NCBI GenBank assembly: GCA_934047225.1 | Contig: OW203987.1 | Coordinates: 5,731,501-5,795,500, forward strand | DNA length: 64,000 bases | Reading direction: 5' to 3' | DNA from: Ypsolopha sequella | Taxonomy: Eukaryota > Arthropoda > Insecta > Lepidoptera > Ypsolophidae | In this document: piece by piece, positions 52,870-62,369 of the stretch | How positions within the stretch are numbered: the stretch's first letter is position 1 | How the letters are laid out: the number at the start of each line of letters is the position of its first letter | Position numbers and translations under genes: made by a program | Notes under the pieces: generated by a model | What the model was told of the DNA's origin: nothing | Seen by the model: the letters and a program-made list of their open reading frames with translations, nothing else | Databases searched by the model: none

Positions 52870-53400
52870 ACATTGAATGGCAGGGTGAAAAATATCGACA
52901 TACGGTATCGTTGCGGCCTGAAAGAAGATGTAGTGACTAAAATAGAAAAAGGAATGCTTCGGTGGTTTGGACATTTAGGTAGATAGGATGAATGAAAGTA
53001 TAGTGACGGAATAAATTTATTAGTAGTGTTATTAAAACAATTAAAAAAAAATTAACTCGATATATTTCGGCCCTCGGTATGTTGTTTTATTCGACTGATG
53101 ACGGCCCCATACCGAGGGCCGAAATATATCGAGTTAAAATTTTTTTAATTGTTTTAATAACACTACTAATGAAAAGCTCGTAAAAGTTAAATGTAATATA
53201 TTTATAAACGGAATAAATTTATGGTGCGCAAGTGAAAGGTACAGCTCGACCAGGCCGCCCTAGAAGGACGTATGCTGACCAAATTGGTGACATACTGAAG
53301 AAGGGCAATGTCAAAAGTACCCAAAATAGAAGAGCATGTACGAGTATGACTAGATTGATGGATGTGGAAGAGGCAAAAGAGGTGTGTCTGGATCATAGCA
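52870..53400 (+). pseudogene. non-LTR retrotransposon ORF C-terminus, split by a fold-back element
   Basis: VKNIDIRYRCGLKEDVVTKI and EKGMLRWFGHL precede the insertion; [20 protein letters not shown] and [12 protein letters not shown] follow it. This order is that of the C-terminal tail of insect endonuclease-RT proteins. Removing 53021-53207 plus one duplicated 15-mer restores the same frame across the junction (one stop remains just before it). Confidence 0.75.
53021..53207 (+). mobile_element. penelope-like fold-back element B with hammerhead-like core
   Basis: 63-bp inverted arms (53019-53081, 53108-53170; nearly perfect) are followed by a 37-nt one-sided tail (53171-53207). A 15-bp duplication ACGGAATAAATTTAT flanks it (53006-53020, 53208-53222). 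The centre holds CTGATGA at 53095-53101, one C, a 5-bp GGCCC/GGGCC stem and GAAA at 53121. This is close to the conserved core of hammerhead ribozymes, with one extra base before stem II. Confidence 0.7.
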
Positions 53401-53489
53401 TATAGAAATCCCTATCCCTCTGGGAGGCAGGCGTGAGTATATATATATATATATGTACATATGCATGTAAATATTTATTTAATTTTACT

Positions 53490-53652
53490 TTAGGCGACAG
53501 GTTTCGGTTTCGGGCCAACAAATTATCTTGCGTTTAACAAGATTGCGTTTAGTACCAATTGCTGCTCTGGCGATTCACCTTTATTTACCATCTTAGATGT
53601 TTCCTTGAATTACTATTAAAATTAATAATTTGTTGGCCCGAGGGTCGCCTAA
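53490..53652. mobile_element. small fold-back MITE, TAGGCGAC ends
   Basis: TAGGCGAC...CGGGCCAACAAATTAT and AATAATTTGTTGGCCCGAGG...GTCGCCTA are inverted. About 163 bp. TTA/TTTA flanks suggest a short AT target. Confidence 0.65.
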
Positions 53653-54067
53653 ATAAAAATATAAACACATATTTGTGGAATAAAAGTACAGATAAAGATA
53701 TATCTCAAAGAGAAAATATCATAATAGATTTTTTTATTAATCTAACCAAGACCTACTAACCCAATATTAATTTGTCACATTATGATTTATTCTATGACTG
53801 GATCCCCAATATATTTTGTGGTAAACTTATTATCACTTCACAATGTTTTCCACTTTGTACCATCTCAGTCCAACTTCCCAAAGTTCTTGAGAAACCTAAT
53901 TATGACCTAATAAATATTAGGTTGTAGGGTCCAAACTTCTACTGAAGGACAAGCCAGTGACCCTCGAGACCTTAGTGGTATTGGACGCCTTTCTGAGACC
54001 TTGAGTATTGTAATAGATGTATTGTGAGGCTTGTGGCCGCTTTATCATTGTACTATAGGAGTAAACT
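53653..54067. other. nothing recognised
   Basis: AT-rich unique sequence. Confidence 0.4.
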
Positions 54068-54229
54068 GGGGCTCTAACGCGTAATTCTCATTTGTATCAA
54101 CTTCAAGCAAATGCATGCGAAATTCAATGCGTGCAAAAGAGATGGCAAGTTAGGCGGGCGTCGTCGCACGCACGTCAAATTTCAATCTCAAGTTGATGTT
54201 GATGAAAATGAGAATTACGCGGTAGACCC
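54068..54229. mobile_element. palindromic MITE, GTAATTCTCATTT family (copy 1)
   Basis: GGGCTCTAACGCGTAATTCT pairs with AGAATTACGCGGTAGACCC. The centre contains GGCGGGCGTCGTCGCACGCA. An inverted, about 90% alike copy is at 55569-55727. Confidence 0.78.
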
Positions 54230-54522
54230 GCTGCGCTTATAACATGCAGAGTGTTCTACATTTTATATCAAACTGAATGAATAGATATACAATTTATCTA
54301 GATGTTATTTTGTCGCAAATATTCCTTAATGACGAAAAAAAGGCAATAAACACTTTGACATAAGTTCCTTTTCCAACAAATAAATTATTATACTTAGACA
54401 TATAATTTTTTTCCGAAATTGGTTTTATTTTATTTATTTAATTTTATTTGGTAATAAAAAAGTTCTTCATATCCGTCACTATTAATTAATAGGACAAATC
54501 CAAATAGCAGGTTGTGTTTTTA

Positions 54523-55028
54523 AGGTTCCGTAGTACCTAAAAGGTAAAAGGAACCTTTATGGTGAGACTCCGTTGTCCGTCCGTCCGTATGTCACAGCCT
54601 CATAACTTTAGCACCGTTAAAGATAAATACATGAAATTTGAAACAAAAATAGCATTAATTTGCCCACATATGAGGGTGTAAAAAATATATGAAAAATTTG
54701 AAATTGTTCAAAATATTTCCATAACAAAAGTGAGAAAAATAAAAAATATTTGCCTAAAAATACAACATGGGTATCAAATTGTAGGTATTAAAAAGTTAAT
54801 TCTAAAAATATATACTTTTATTATACTTACTGGCACTGGTTTCGAGAAATCTTTAAAAAACCCCCTTATCTCTAAAACTGGTGGACCAAAAAATATGAAA
54901 AAAGTCATAAAGATTACAGGAAAAATAAAGAGGTTGAGAAATTCACGAAAAAAAAATGACAAAATTAAATTTATCATCCACAATACGGAACCCTAAGTAC
55001 GCGAGTCTAACTCGCACTTGGCCGGTTT
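54523..55028 (+). repeat. dispersed repeat GGTTCCGTAGT...CACTTGGCCGGTTTTTT
   Basis: It begins with GGTTCCGTAG, GTCCGTCCGTCCGTATGTCA and ends with ACGGAACCCTAAGTACGCGA, CTCGCACTTGGCCGGTTTTT. I recognise this start-end pair as a common lepidopteran interspersed repeat; its class is not certain. The ends GGTTCCGTA/TACGGAACC are inverted. Confidence 0.6.
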
Positions 55029-55295
55029 TTTTCTAACCCTGTGTCAAGTGAAAACTGCGTTCTTATTTTGGAAAAACGACACAAGTCACCTGTGACAAGG
55101 CAGTTTTTCAAATAAACGGCTTGACTTGTGTTGTTTTTCTAATGGCCATACATTTATTTTCTTGTCATATCTCGTGAGTGGGCTTGCAAACCGTCCCGGA
55201 TTTTCCGGGACGTCCCGCTTCTGGGTCAACTTTGGGCCGTCCCACAGTCACCCCTTGCGGGACGCCTTTTGTCCCGGAAATCAGTGATTATATGA

Positions 55296-55453
55296 TATTA
55301 ACACCGATTCGGCGCAACACAACTGACTTAATTAACAGGACTAAACTTAATTTAAGTGTTCTGTCCTTTTCTTTCTGTATCGAAAAGACAAAGACGGGAC
55401 GCTCAAAATAAGGTTAGTCTTGTCAGTTGTGTTGCGCCGAATCGGTACCATTA
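55296..55453. mobile_element. palindromic MITE, GATTCGGCG family (copy 2)
   Basis: CCGATTCGGCGCAACACAAC and GTTGTGTTGCGCCGAATCGG are inverted. The centre TTTCTTTCTGTATCGAAAAG matches 36690-36715. Confidence 0.82.
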
Positions 55454-55568
55454 GGTATCTTTCTCGTACTAACTACCCTCGGCCAACCACACCTATTACC
55501 AACTGTAATGACTCGCGAGGAGCGATCGTTGTTCATAAATTATTTATGAACATGAAAGAGGCACCTGT

Positions 55569-55727
55569 GGGTCTACCGCGTAATTCTCATTTTCATCAAC
55601 ATCAACTTGAGATTGAAATTTGACGTGCGTGCGACGACGCCCGCCTAACATGCCATCTCTTTTGCACGCGTTGAATTTCGCATGCATTTGCTTGAAGTTG
55701 ATACTTGAGAAATACGCAGTAGAGCCC
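55569..55727. mobile_element. palindromic MITE (copy 2, inverted relative to 54068-54229)
   Basis: GGGTCTACCGCGTAATTCTC ... GTAGAGCCC. 159 bp. Confidence 0.78.
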
Positions 55728-55913
55728 CTGGGTTTCGACATACCTTTCAGATGGTAGCTTCGATTCCACCTTCAAATGCATAAATTGTGGAAATGCCTAG
55801 ACAGGCAGCAGAAATAAGCTGTCTGTCGAAAACGTCAAGGCTGAACTGCAGATTAAAATTAATCTTGACCAAAAATTAAGCGAATTTTTGCAGGCGGGCG
55901 GTTGAAACAGTGA

Positions 55914-55982
55914 TCGAGCGCACAGGACGAACCTAGTGTCGAGCGCTTTGAACGAGCGAGCGCGCTATACATCCGATGCAAC
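55914..55982 (-). repeat. inverted copy of the GC-rich core at 31369-31440
   Basis: GAGCGCACAGGACGAACCTA, GTGTCGAGCGCTTTGA and CGCTATACATCCGATG match the reverse complement of 31369-31440 almost perfectly. The rest of the 31.3-kb fold-back is absent. Confidence 0.75.
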
Positions 55983-56050
55983 TAGTCCAGTGAAAATGGG
56001 AGCGGAAGTTTTAATGTTTTCTTTTATCTTTTTTATGATTTCGAAAAAAG

Positions 56051-56297
56051 AGATCATTGAACCTTATTCCTGGACGCTAGCCGTGTCTCCGGTATGGGCT
56101 CGGGCGGTAGATTAGATTTCGTCTTGTACATTTTACCTATCATTTTAATCGTACATATTGCTACATAAATTAAATAAACCTTTAGTTTAGTTCATAAACA
56201 TTTATTTTATTAACATATCTTTTATCAGATTAAATTTGACTTGTAAAAAGTTTATTATGTACCTACTTTACAAAATAAACTGTTTGAATTTGAATTA
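56051..56297 (+). mobile_element. CR1/Kiri-like element, 3'-UTR-only truncated copy
   Basis: It matches 46865-47135, from ATCATTGAACCTT(A/G)TTCCTGG to the TTTGAATTTGAATT tail. More diverged than the 59.4-kb copy. Confidence 0.8.
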
Positions 56298-56692
56298 AAT
56301 AAGAAAAAGTTGTTCATATGGAATATACCTATACGTTTTGAGTTTCACGAACTAATACAATTTAGCTTTGTATTATATCTTTTTGCCTTTTACTAAGTAA
56401 TGAAATTCAGAAATATAAAAGAAATATTCGCACGTTAAACCGATGTTTCCGATTAGCTGATTTTCAATTACTTTTGTATTTGCAAAGAAATTGTATAAGT
56501 ACAAAAAGAAAGAAATTCAAGGACTTCAATTCTATTAATGTAGCGGTAAATGTTTCATTAAATAAAGTGCTACAGAATTTGTAACAACTAAAGAGGTAAA
56601 AAAGACTTTTAGAACCCCTATTTTATACAAATGTTACGTCTAGTGTTATATTTAATAATAAACTTAAACATAGCCGTCTAATCTTAAGCTTA
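56298..56692. other. AT-rich DNA with half of a fold-back arm
   Basis: TTGTTCATATGGAATATACC...TTTCACGAACTAATACAATTTA...CTTTGTAT (about 56308-56375) resembles one arm of the 20156-20419 element. Otherwise nothing. Confidence 0.4.
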
Positions 56693-56700
56693 GATTTGAG

Positions 56701-57282
56701 CAGACCCGGATCTACATATTTTTACAGGGGGTGCAAAGGGCTACTTTGGCACCCTTGTGAAAAAAAGAAAAACCTTTAGTTTAATTCCAAAAAACAAGTT
56801 CGTGAGCATTCTACACCAAACAAGTAAGTAAAAAATTAAATAAACAAAATGTTATTTTCCTACACTTTTTTCCGCAAAATCATTTATTATATCGTTCAAA
56901 TTATTATTTAAAAAATCAACACGTTGGATCAGCGATTATTTCCGACTGTTTTAGTATGAAGTTTCGATACTTGTGTCCGTAGCATAGTGTTTAATCGCGC
57001 GCGACGCGACTTAGTTGGATCACAAGTGCGAGGAGTGTGAAACGATGTTTTTGCGGTTAAACAGTACGTCACGCTCCTTGCACTTGTGATTCAACTTGTG
57101 GCGTCGCGTGCGATTAAACACTATGCTACGGGTCCAAAGCGCACCCTGATCGACGTTCGTGACTCAGTCCTATTGCAGGCATATTGACAGCAAAACTTAT
57201 GAGGGCGAAGAGGCTTTTGCCGCCCCCTGGCCTAGCCGCCCGGTGCAAGTGCACCCTCTCGCTCCCCCCAGATCCGGGCCAG
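56701..57282. mobile_element. hAT-like element with nested palindromic MITE
   Basis: CAGACCCGGATCT and AGATCCGGGCCAG are inverted ends, with GGGTGCAAAG / GGTGCAAGTGCACCC further in. Flanking 8-mers GATTTGAG and AATTAGAG match at 6 of 8 positions. No transposase. Confidence 0.6.
56977..57131. mobile_element. palindromic MITE, CCGTAGCATAGTGTTTAATC family
   Basis: CCGTAGCATAGTGTTTAATC...GCGACGCGAC and the inverted GTCGCGTGCGATTAAACACT...CTACGG pair over about 65 bp. Nested in the hAT-like element. Confidence 0.8.
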
Positions 57283-57579
57283 AATTAGAGCATCAGCTAA
57301 TGTCAGATTATTTCATCTTTAGCCGACTAAACTTAAGAAATAACTGCTAAAAATGTAAACGCAACAAAAAAAACTTGAAATTTAGCAGTTAGTTTGCTTA
57401 AATACCACACAGCATGGGCGTAGCCAGGGGGGTTTTTGGGGTTCCCGAAATGTTTAAAATATTACGATCCTTCCCTGCTTTGACGTTTTCCCTGTCAAGT
57501 GCCACTTCTGCTAGCAGCTGCTAGGGAGAGTAAGAGAACACAGCTCACAGGCAAAAAACCAGGAGGCCCACCATGCCTG

Positions 57580-57808
57580 GGACCGATGGATGGCGGTATA
57601 TCCATCCCTAATAGCCGGGCCTTATATGGAACAGACTGGTGACGGGCAGCGGCGTCACTGGTGCGAGGGTTCTGACACCGCGCTCACCAACCCGCCTTCC
57701 CAGCATGTGTGACTATGGGTAATTCTTCCAGGATGACCGCCGGGAGTGGCAAAGTCCTGGAAAGGCTTATGTCCAGCAGTGGACGAACTAGACTGATGGA
57801 TGGATAGA
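57580..57808 (+). repeat. non-LTR 3' fragment, sister of 18370-18600
   Basis: Same sequence from GGACCGATGGATGG to CAGCAGTGG(A/G)CGAACTA, with a GATGGATGGAT tail. The C-terminal peptide ends in frame as in the other copy, with one substitution cluster near 57700. Confidence 0.65.
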
Positions 57809-57910
57809 AAATAGTGCACAATTAAATGGACCACAAAAGCCCCTCAGGGTTTATCCATGATCCATGAAATCACTTTTAACTAACAATTTATAACTTATTA
57901 TTATAACTTA

Positions 57911-58067
57911 TTATACAATACAATACACAATACGATATAGCTTTATTGTCACACCACAAAAGAAAAATAATACAATTAATTGAACTTAAAAATACGAGTA
58001 CAAAGAGTAAGTACAAATAGGCGGTCTTATCGCTTAAAGCGATCTCTTCCGGACAACCTTTAGGTGG
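57911..58067 (-). repeat. LINE 3'-end fragment with TCGCTTAAAGCGA hairpin
   Basis: CTTATCGCTTAAAGCGATCTCTTCCGGACAAC includes a perfect small hairpin; the same block, mutated, is at 5700-5735. On the minus strand it would read PEEIALSDK. Confidence 0.5.
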
Positions 58068-58106
58068 AAAAAAATACATTAAAATTGCTGAAGAGGCGGT
58101 GTAGAT

Positions 58107-58583
58107 CTTCTTCTTCTTCTTCTTCTTGGTGTGCTCGGTTTCCGCACCTAGTCTCTTACTTGGACCTTGTGTGTGGAAAGTGTGGAGCCGGCTATTCCAG
58201 CCAGCCCAGCTCTCGCCAGAATCCCAAGAGGCGGCCTAGGTCGCCACAGGATTGGCGAAGCGTCCCCGGTTCACCGAGGATCTTAGCCCGTTGTGTGCTG
58301 ACGCCTACGCAGTCTATCGTCACGTGGGTCGGCGTTTCTTCGGTCTCCATACAAGCTCTGCATAGAGGACTGTCCGTCAGACCTATATTATAGAAATGTC
58401 TGTTGAGGTTACTATGTCCCGTAATTAGCCCTACCATCATGCGAAGGTTCAGCCTATTGAGACGAAGTAGTTTCTTTGTCAGGCGACGGTCCACGGTTGG
58501 TAGAACCGCTTTCGTCTGTCTACAAGTTGTCATACTTGCCCATCGCTCAGCATGTTGAGAGCTGGTCCTCTCACGCAGCCAGG
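58107..58583 (-). mobile_element. LOA-like non-LTR, 5'-truncated copy
   Basis: It contains only the last part of ORF2 (minus strand, WLRERTSSQHAERWASM to WRELGWLE) and the (AAG)n tail. Flanking 9-mers GGTGTAGAT (58098-58106 and 58582-58590) are a target duplication, so both ends are fixed. The open frame shows the correct C-terminus CRACMETEETPTHVTIDC that is shifted in the copy at 1-2759. Confidence 0.92.
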
Positions 58584-59024
58584 TGTAGATGTAGATGTAA
58601 AATAAGGTATATAAAGTAGAAGCCAAATTATATAAATAATAATACATACTAATACATACATATACCTACATATATAAATAATTATTTCAAACATAATAAA
58701 TACAAAATCAGAAAAGTTAGAGTGACAGACAAGTTAACCCTTGACTAATTTCCTGAAGAGTGTTATAACTTAAAAAATATTTCTTTAGTCTTGCTCTTCT
58801 CTTTACTGTCTTAATTAAATAATAATCAAAATAAATAATAATAATTTATTAAATAAGTTTATAAAGGTTTGATACGGAATGTTAAAGTTTATATCCTCGC
58901 GTCAAGAGCCTCGTCGCACTGTACTTAGTATTAATGTGTTTCTAGGTCATGTTGACTATAAAGTGCTTTATATATAGCTAACTGCACTCAGAACGCAGAC
59001 TAGGTACTTAAGAGGTGGCCTACC
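58584..59024. other. AT-rich DNA, nothing recognised
   Basis: No coding or repeat signal beyond short AT repeats. Confidence 0.4.
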
Positions 59025-59427
59025 TTAGCAACTTTTTTATTACTCGTCCAGTACAATAAGCCCAATGGCAAAGACCTTATTTGCTTTTGATAGAGGCGAT
59101 GATATGTTGGCTCATTGGTCTCTTTTGCTTGGACGCGTAATACTAATGATCACACAGCGAAACCACAAATTGGTGAGTTTTTTGTTAAAACTGGAATATT
59201 TTGTAGGGAAAAAAATATTGTATTTCAGGAAAATCCTTTCAAATTCCTATTACCTATTTTATGAAGAAAAAAAATCAAGTTGATCCCTTAACCGTTTTTT
59301 GAAACGAACGTTTGAAAAACAAAAACATTATTTTTGAAAAAAGTATAAATTAGTACATTGTTTATAAGTAGAATTAAAAGATCAATAAGTCAAATATATT
59401 TTTTTCAATACAAGGACAGTCTGAATT
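59025..59427. repeat. dispersed repeat, copy of 38040-38490
   Basis: Direct orientation; shares TAGCAACTTTTTTATTAC, GAGGCGATGATATG and AATATTTTGTAGGGAAAAAA. Confidence 0.65.
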
Positions 59428-59483
59428 TCTTGGTTAAAGTAGATATAAGTCATTTGTTGTTTAGTATAAGTTTTATGTTAAAA

Positions 59484-59691
59484 TATGAATAAATATAACC
59501 TTAGCTATATAAGCTTTTTATTTGTAGTTTTAAGCAATTATAATAGTTAAAAAAGACAAACTTTATATTTTTTCGAAATATTTCGGCCTCATCAGTGAGG
59601 CCGTCATCACTCGACTGATGACGGCCTCACTGATGAGGCCGAAATATTTCGAAAAAATATAAAGTTTGTCTTTTTTAACTATTATAATTGC
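59484..59691 (-). mobile_element. penelope-like fold-back element A with hammerhead-like core
   Basis: Perfect 78-bp arms (59532-59609, 59616-59693) surround six bases. A one-sided 48-nt tail (59484-59531) resembles the tail of element B in inverse orientation. A 13-bp duplication TTTTATGTTAAAA flanks it (59471-59483, 59692-59704); the uninterrupted site is seen at about 46702-46714. CTGATGA (59615-59621), one C, a 7-bp stem GGCCTCA-CTGA-TGAGGCC, then GAAA (59641). Confidence 0.75.
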
Positions 59692-59969
59692 TTTTATGTT
59701 AAAAAAAAGACATGATCTTGCTAAGTTTCTTGCCCGTTCTTCTTAGCAAGACTAATCGAATGGGCGGAGGTAGGCATGTATTTATATATGTAACCTTATT
59801 AGTATGTAGTATATAGGATGGGATTTGGTCGGCCGCCTGGATTCGTGCTGGGGGCTCGGTTGGTGATCATTGAACCTTGTTCCTGGTCCCTGGCCGGGTC
59901 TCCGATGTGGGTTCGGGCGGTTGACTGGATTTCACCTTGTATAATTATAGATTTTACATATCATTTTTA

Positions 59970-60180
59970 TCCATCCATCCATCCATCAGCCCATATTCGT
60001 CCACTGCTGGACATAGGTCTCCCCAATATTACGCCACTCTTGGCGGTCCTCAGTCATCCTCATCTAGCCACCACCCGCAACGTCCTTCAGATCGTCAGTC
60101 CAGCGGGCACGAGGGTGGCCTACGCTGCGCTTTGCTGTATGTGGTCTCCATTCCAATGCCTTACGGCCCCAACGGTTATA
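59970..60180 (-). repeat. LINE 3' fragment with (GGAT)n tail, endonuclease-RT type
   Basis: The minus strand reads KRSVGHPRARWTDDLKDVAG, then MTEDRQEWRNIGETYVQQWT, ending at a GATGGATGGATG repeat. It is nested in the 3' UTR copy. Confidence 0.75.
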
Positions 60181-60310
60181 ATTTTTATAATATATATATA
60201 TATATATATATTGCTACAAAAATTCAATAAATCTTTAATTTAGTTTATATACATTTATTATTTTATTCGATATATTTTATAAGATTTATAAGATTATATA
60301 AGATAATGGA

Positions 60311-60440
60311 ATCATTAGTCTTGCTAAGAAGAAGGGCAAGAAACTTAGCAAGATCATGTAATTTTTTAGCATTTTTGTTTAACATATCAGTTACATACTA
60401 AAACTTATACTATACAAATTACTTATATCTACTTTAGCTA
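60311..60440 (-). repeat. inverted fragment of the CR1/Kiri-like 3' UTR
   Basis: ATTAGTCTTGCTAAGAAGAA...AAGAAACTTAGCAAGATCAT is the reverse complement of 46730-46765, and ACTTATATCTACTTTAGC of 46664-46682. It lies tail-to-tail with the copy at 59428-60295. Confidence 0.72.
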
Positions 60441-61051
60441 GAAACTTAGCAAAACCACCACACATCGTATAGTTTATTGAACAATTGAATGTGTAAATTC
60501 TATAATTAACATAAGAGGCTCGGTAAGTGATCGCAAACAAGAACCAATGACACCTTTTACGAGACTCAATATAGAAAAGTTTAGTCTGGAGGCTTGGACA
60601 TGAAATTAAGCAAAACAATATTTGTGTATTTTCAAAAATAAATACGCCGTGTTACTTCTACTAAGTCTCGTGTACAAAATTATAAGTACACACAGTTCTG
60701 TTTTCTTTGTATGTGAACATAATTACAGCAAATAAGTACACACACGACAGAGGTAGGCGATCTTAGTCTTCGCGCTCATGCAATCTTGAGCTTTAGCCCT
60801 TTGGATTAAGAGCGAAACCTTCCTGGACGGGTCTCCTGAAAGCGGAAACGGGACAGCACCGGATGTAACGCGATTGCTTCCGACAAATCCGTCCAACAAC
60901 GGAACATCTATGTGGACAGTATTTTACCTTCCTATGGTAAAGCAATTTCACTCTTATACACTGGCAATTAGAGTGAGCTCTATTATTTAATGTAACTGAC
61001 TTAGCTGTGATGCTTTGCTTGATTAATTTTTAATTTATATTTATACTAATA
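60441..61051. other. nothing recognised
   Basis: A somewhat GC-richer patch at 60760-60900 has no ORF or repeat support. Confidence 0.4.
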
Positions 61052-61222
61052 ATAAAGCCAATTCAGAAGGCTTTAAGTTTAGTTTTAGTGCTGTCAAAAC
61101 TTCAAATTTCCCATGGTAAGTTAGCTTCTAAAACTAACACTTAAGTACTATTTTGCATTGAATAAAATTTAGCTTTGACAGCACTAAAACTAAAATTAAA
61201 GCCTTCAGAATCGGCTTTAATA
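61052..61222. mobile_element. palindromic MITE, AAAGCC(A/G)ATTC(A/T)GAAGGC family
   Basis: AAAGCCAATTCAGAAGGCTT and GCCTTCAGAATCGGCTTTAA are inverted, with TTAGTTTTAGTGCTGTCAAA in both arms. About 171 bp. Confidence 0.78.
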
Positions 61223-61377
61223 AAGTAGCAAAAAAGTCGTATCTGCAAATAGTTTATTTTTTTATTTTTTAAATGAAATGCGTTATTAGTGTTGTGTCTC
61301 TGTGTATGCGAGAACCACTCAAGGGATTTGGATACGGTTTTCAGAGGTGGTTAGCATGCAACAGGCATATTGATATA

Positions 61378-61946
61378 CACCGTGTAATGATGACCAGCCC
61401 CCCTATTGTGTATCTTTAGTTGCCAACTGCACGAGGTGCCTATCATCAAAAACATAGCCAAAAACTGAAATTTCAAAATTGCCTTCAGTGGGTATTGAAC
61501 TATTAACAATCTGTGTCGTCACTTCAAGTGCGAAAATATCCTTAGGACATCGGAATTCGATAGTATATCTATGTTTTTGATGATAGACACCCAGTCCAGA
61601 AGGCAACTAGAGATACACAATAGGCCCGCTGCTCAGAAAATGAAACCACGTATAGGGGATGTTATGAGGGTTCTTTGTACTAAATTTCATTTCGACATTC
61701 CTATTAATACATCTACAAATTAATAATTAATTTAGTTTCGCTCACAAGTGCAACGTACTAACCACGTTTTTTTAACAGGCTTAAAAAATGCGATGTTGCC
61801 GCTTCGTGCAGGTTACTGACATGTAGTAATACTGGAAGGGAAGGTGCACACTTGGAACACGATTTATTTTGTGGTTTTTTTATGGCTTTGTAGAGGTATT
61901 ACCTACATGTGGTTTCATTTTCTGAGCAGGTCATCATTACACCCAG
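61378..61946. mobile_element. TA-flanked element interrupted by a MITE
   Basis: CACCGTGTAATGATGACC and GGTCATCATTACACCCAG are inverted ends, flanked by TA (61376-61377, 61947-61948). GCTCAGAAAATGAAACCAC follows the nested MITE on the left and is inverted on the right, so the outer arm resumes exactly after the insertion. Confidence 0.8.
61396..61629. mobile_element. fold-back MITE, TATCTTTAGTTGCC family (copy 2)
   Basis: Nested in 61378-61946, in opposite orientation to copies 1 and 3. No target duplication is evident. Confidence 0.8.
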
Positions 61947-62106
61947 TATAAGGGATATTGATAAAATAAACACTAAGCCGTCAAGTTTATAAAGCTAATG
62001 CCGGGCTCGACTGTAGAGGTTCCACCATCTTACTTGCAAACCCCCTGAAGTTATTCTGGGGAGAGTAAGAGGACACCTCTCATATAGGCACAACGAAGAT
62101 GGCCCT

Positions 62107-62340
62107 GCGGGCCTATTATGTATCTCTAGTTGCCTTCTGTACTGGGTGTCTATCATCAAAAACATAGATATACTATCGAATTCCGATGTCCTAAGGATAT
62201 TTTCGCACTCGAAGTGACGACACAGATTGTTAATAGTTCAATAACCACTAAAGGCTATTTTGAAATTTCAGTTTTTATCTATGTTTTTGATGATAGGTAC
62301 CTCGTTCAGTTGGCAACTAAAGATACAGAATAGGGGGGCT
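62107..62340. mobile_element. fold-back MITE, TATCTTTAGTTGCC family (copy 3)
   Basis: GCGGGCCTATT...AATAGGGGGGCT ends, same arms as 40021-40249. Followed directly by a short fragment of the 18370-type repeat (62341-62370). Confidence 0.8.
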
Positions 62341-62369
62341 GGACCGATTGATGACGGTATATCCATCCC

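Larger units (their letters stand above)
59428..60295 (+). mobile_element. CR1/Kiri-like 3' UTR copy with two nested insertions
   Basis: It matches 46655-47070 around two inserts: fold-back A (59484-59691) and a minus-strand LINE 3' fragment (59970-60180). It lacks coding sequence. Confidence 0.8.

Noticed and set aside
54730..54996. Lys-rich ORF MRKIKNICLKIQHG...
   Set aside because: Lies inside a common interspersed repeat and reflects A-rich composition.
55178..55290. hAT terminus around CCGTCCCGGATTTTCCGGGACG
   Set aside because: The small CCCGG palindrome is clear, but no CAG terminus, partner end or 8-bp duplication could be found.
58064..58393. Plus-strand ORF over the LOA fragment
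   Set aside because: Antisense shadow of the minus-strand ORF2 C-terminus.
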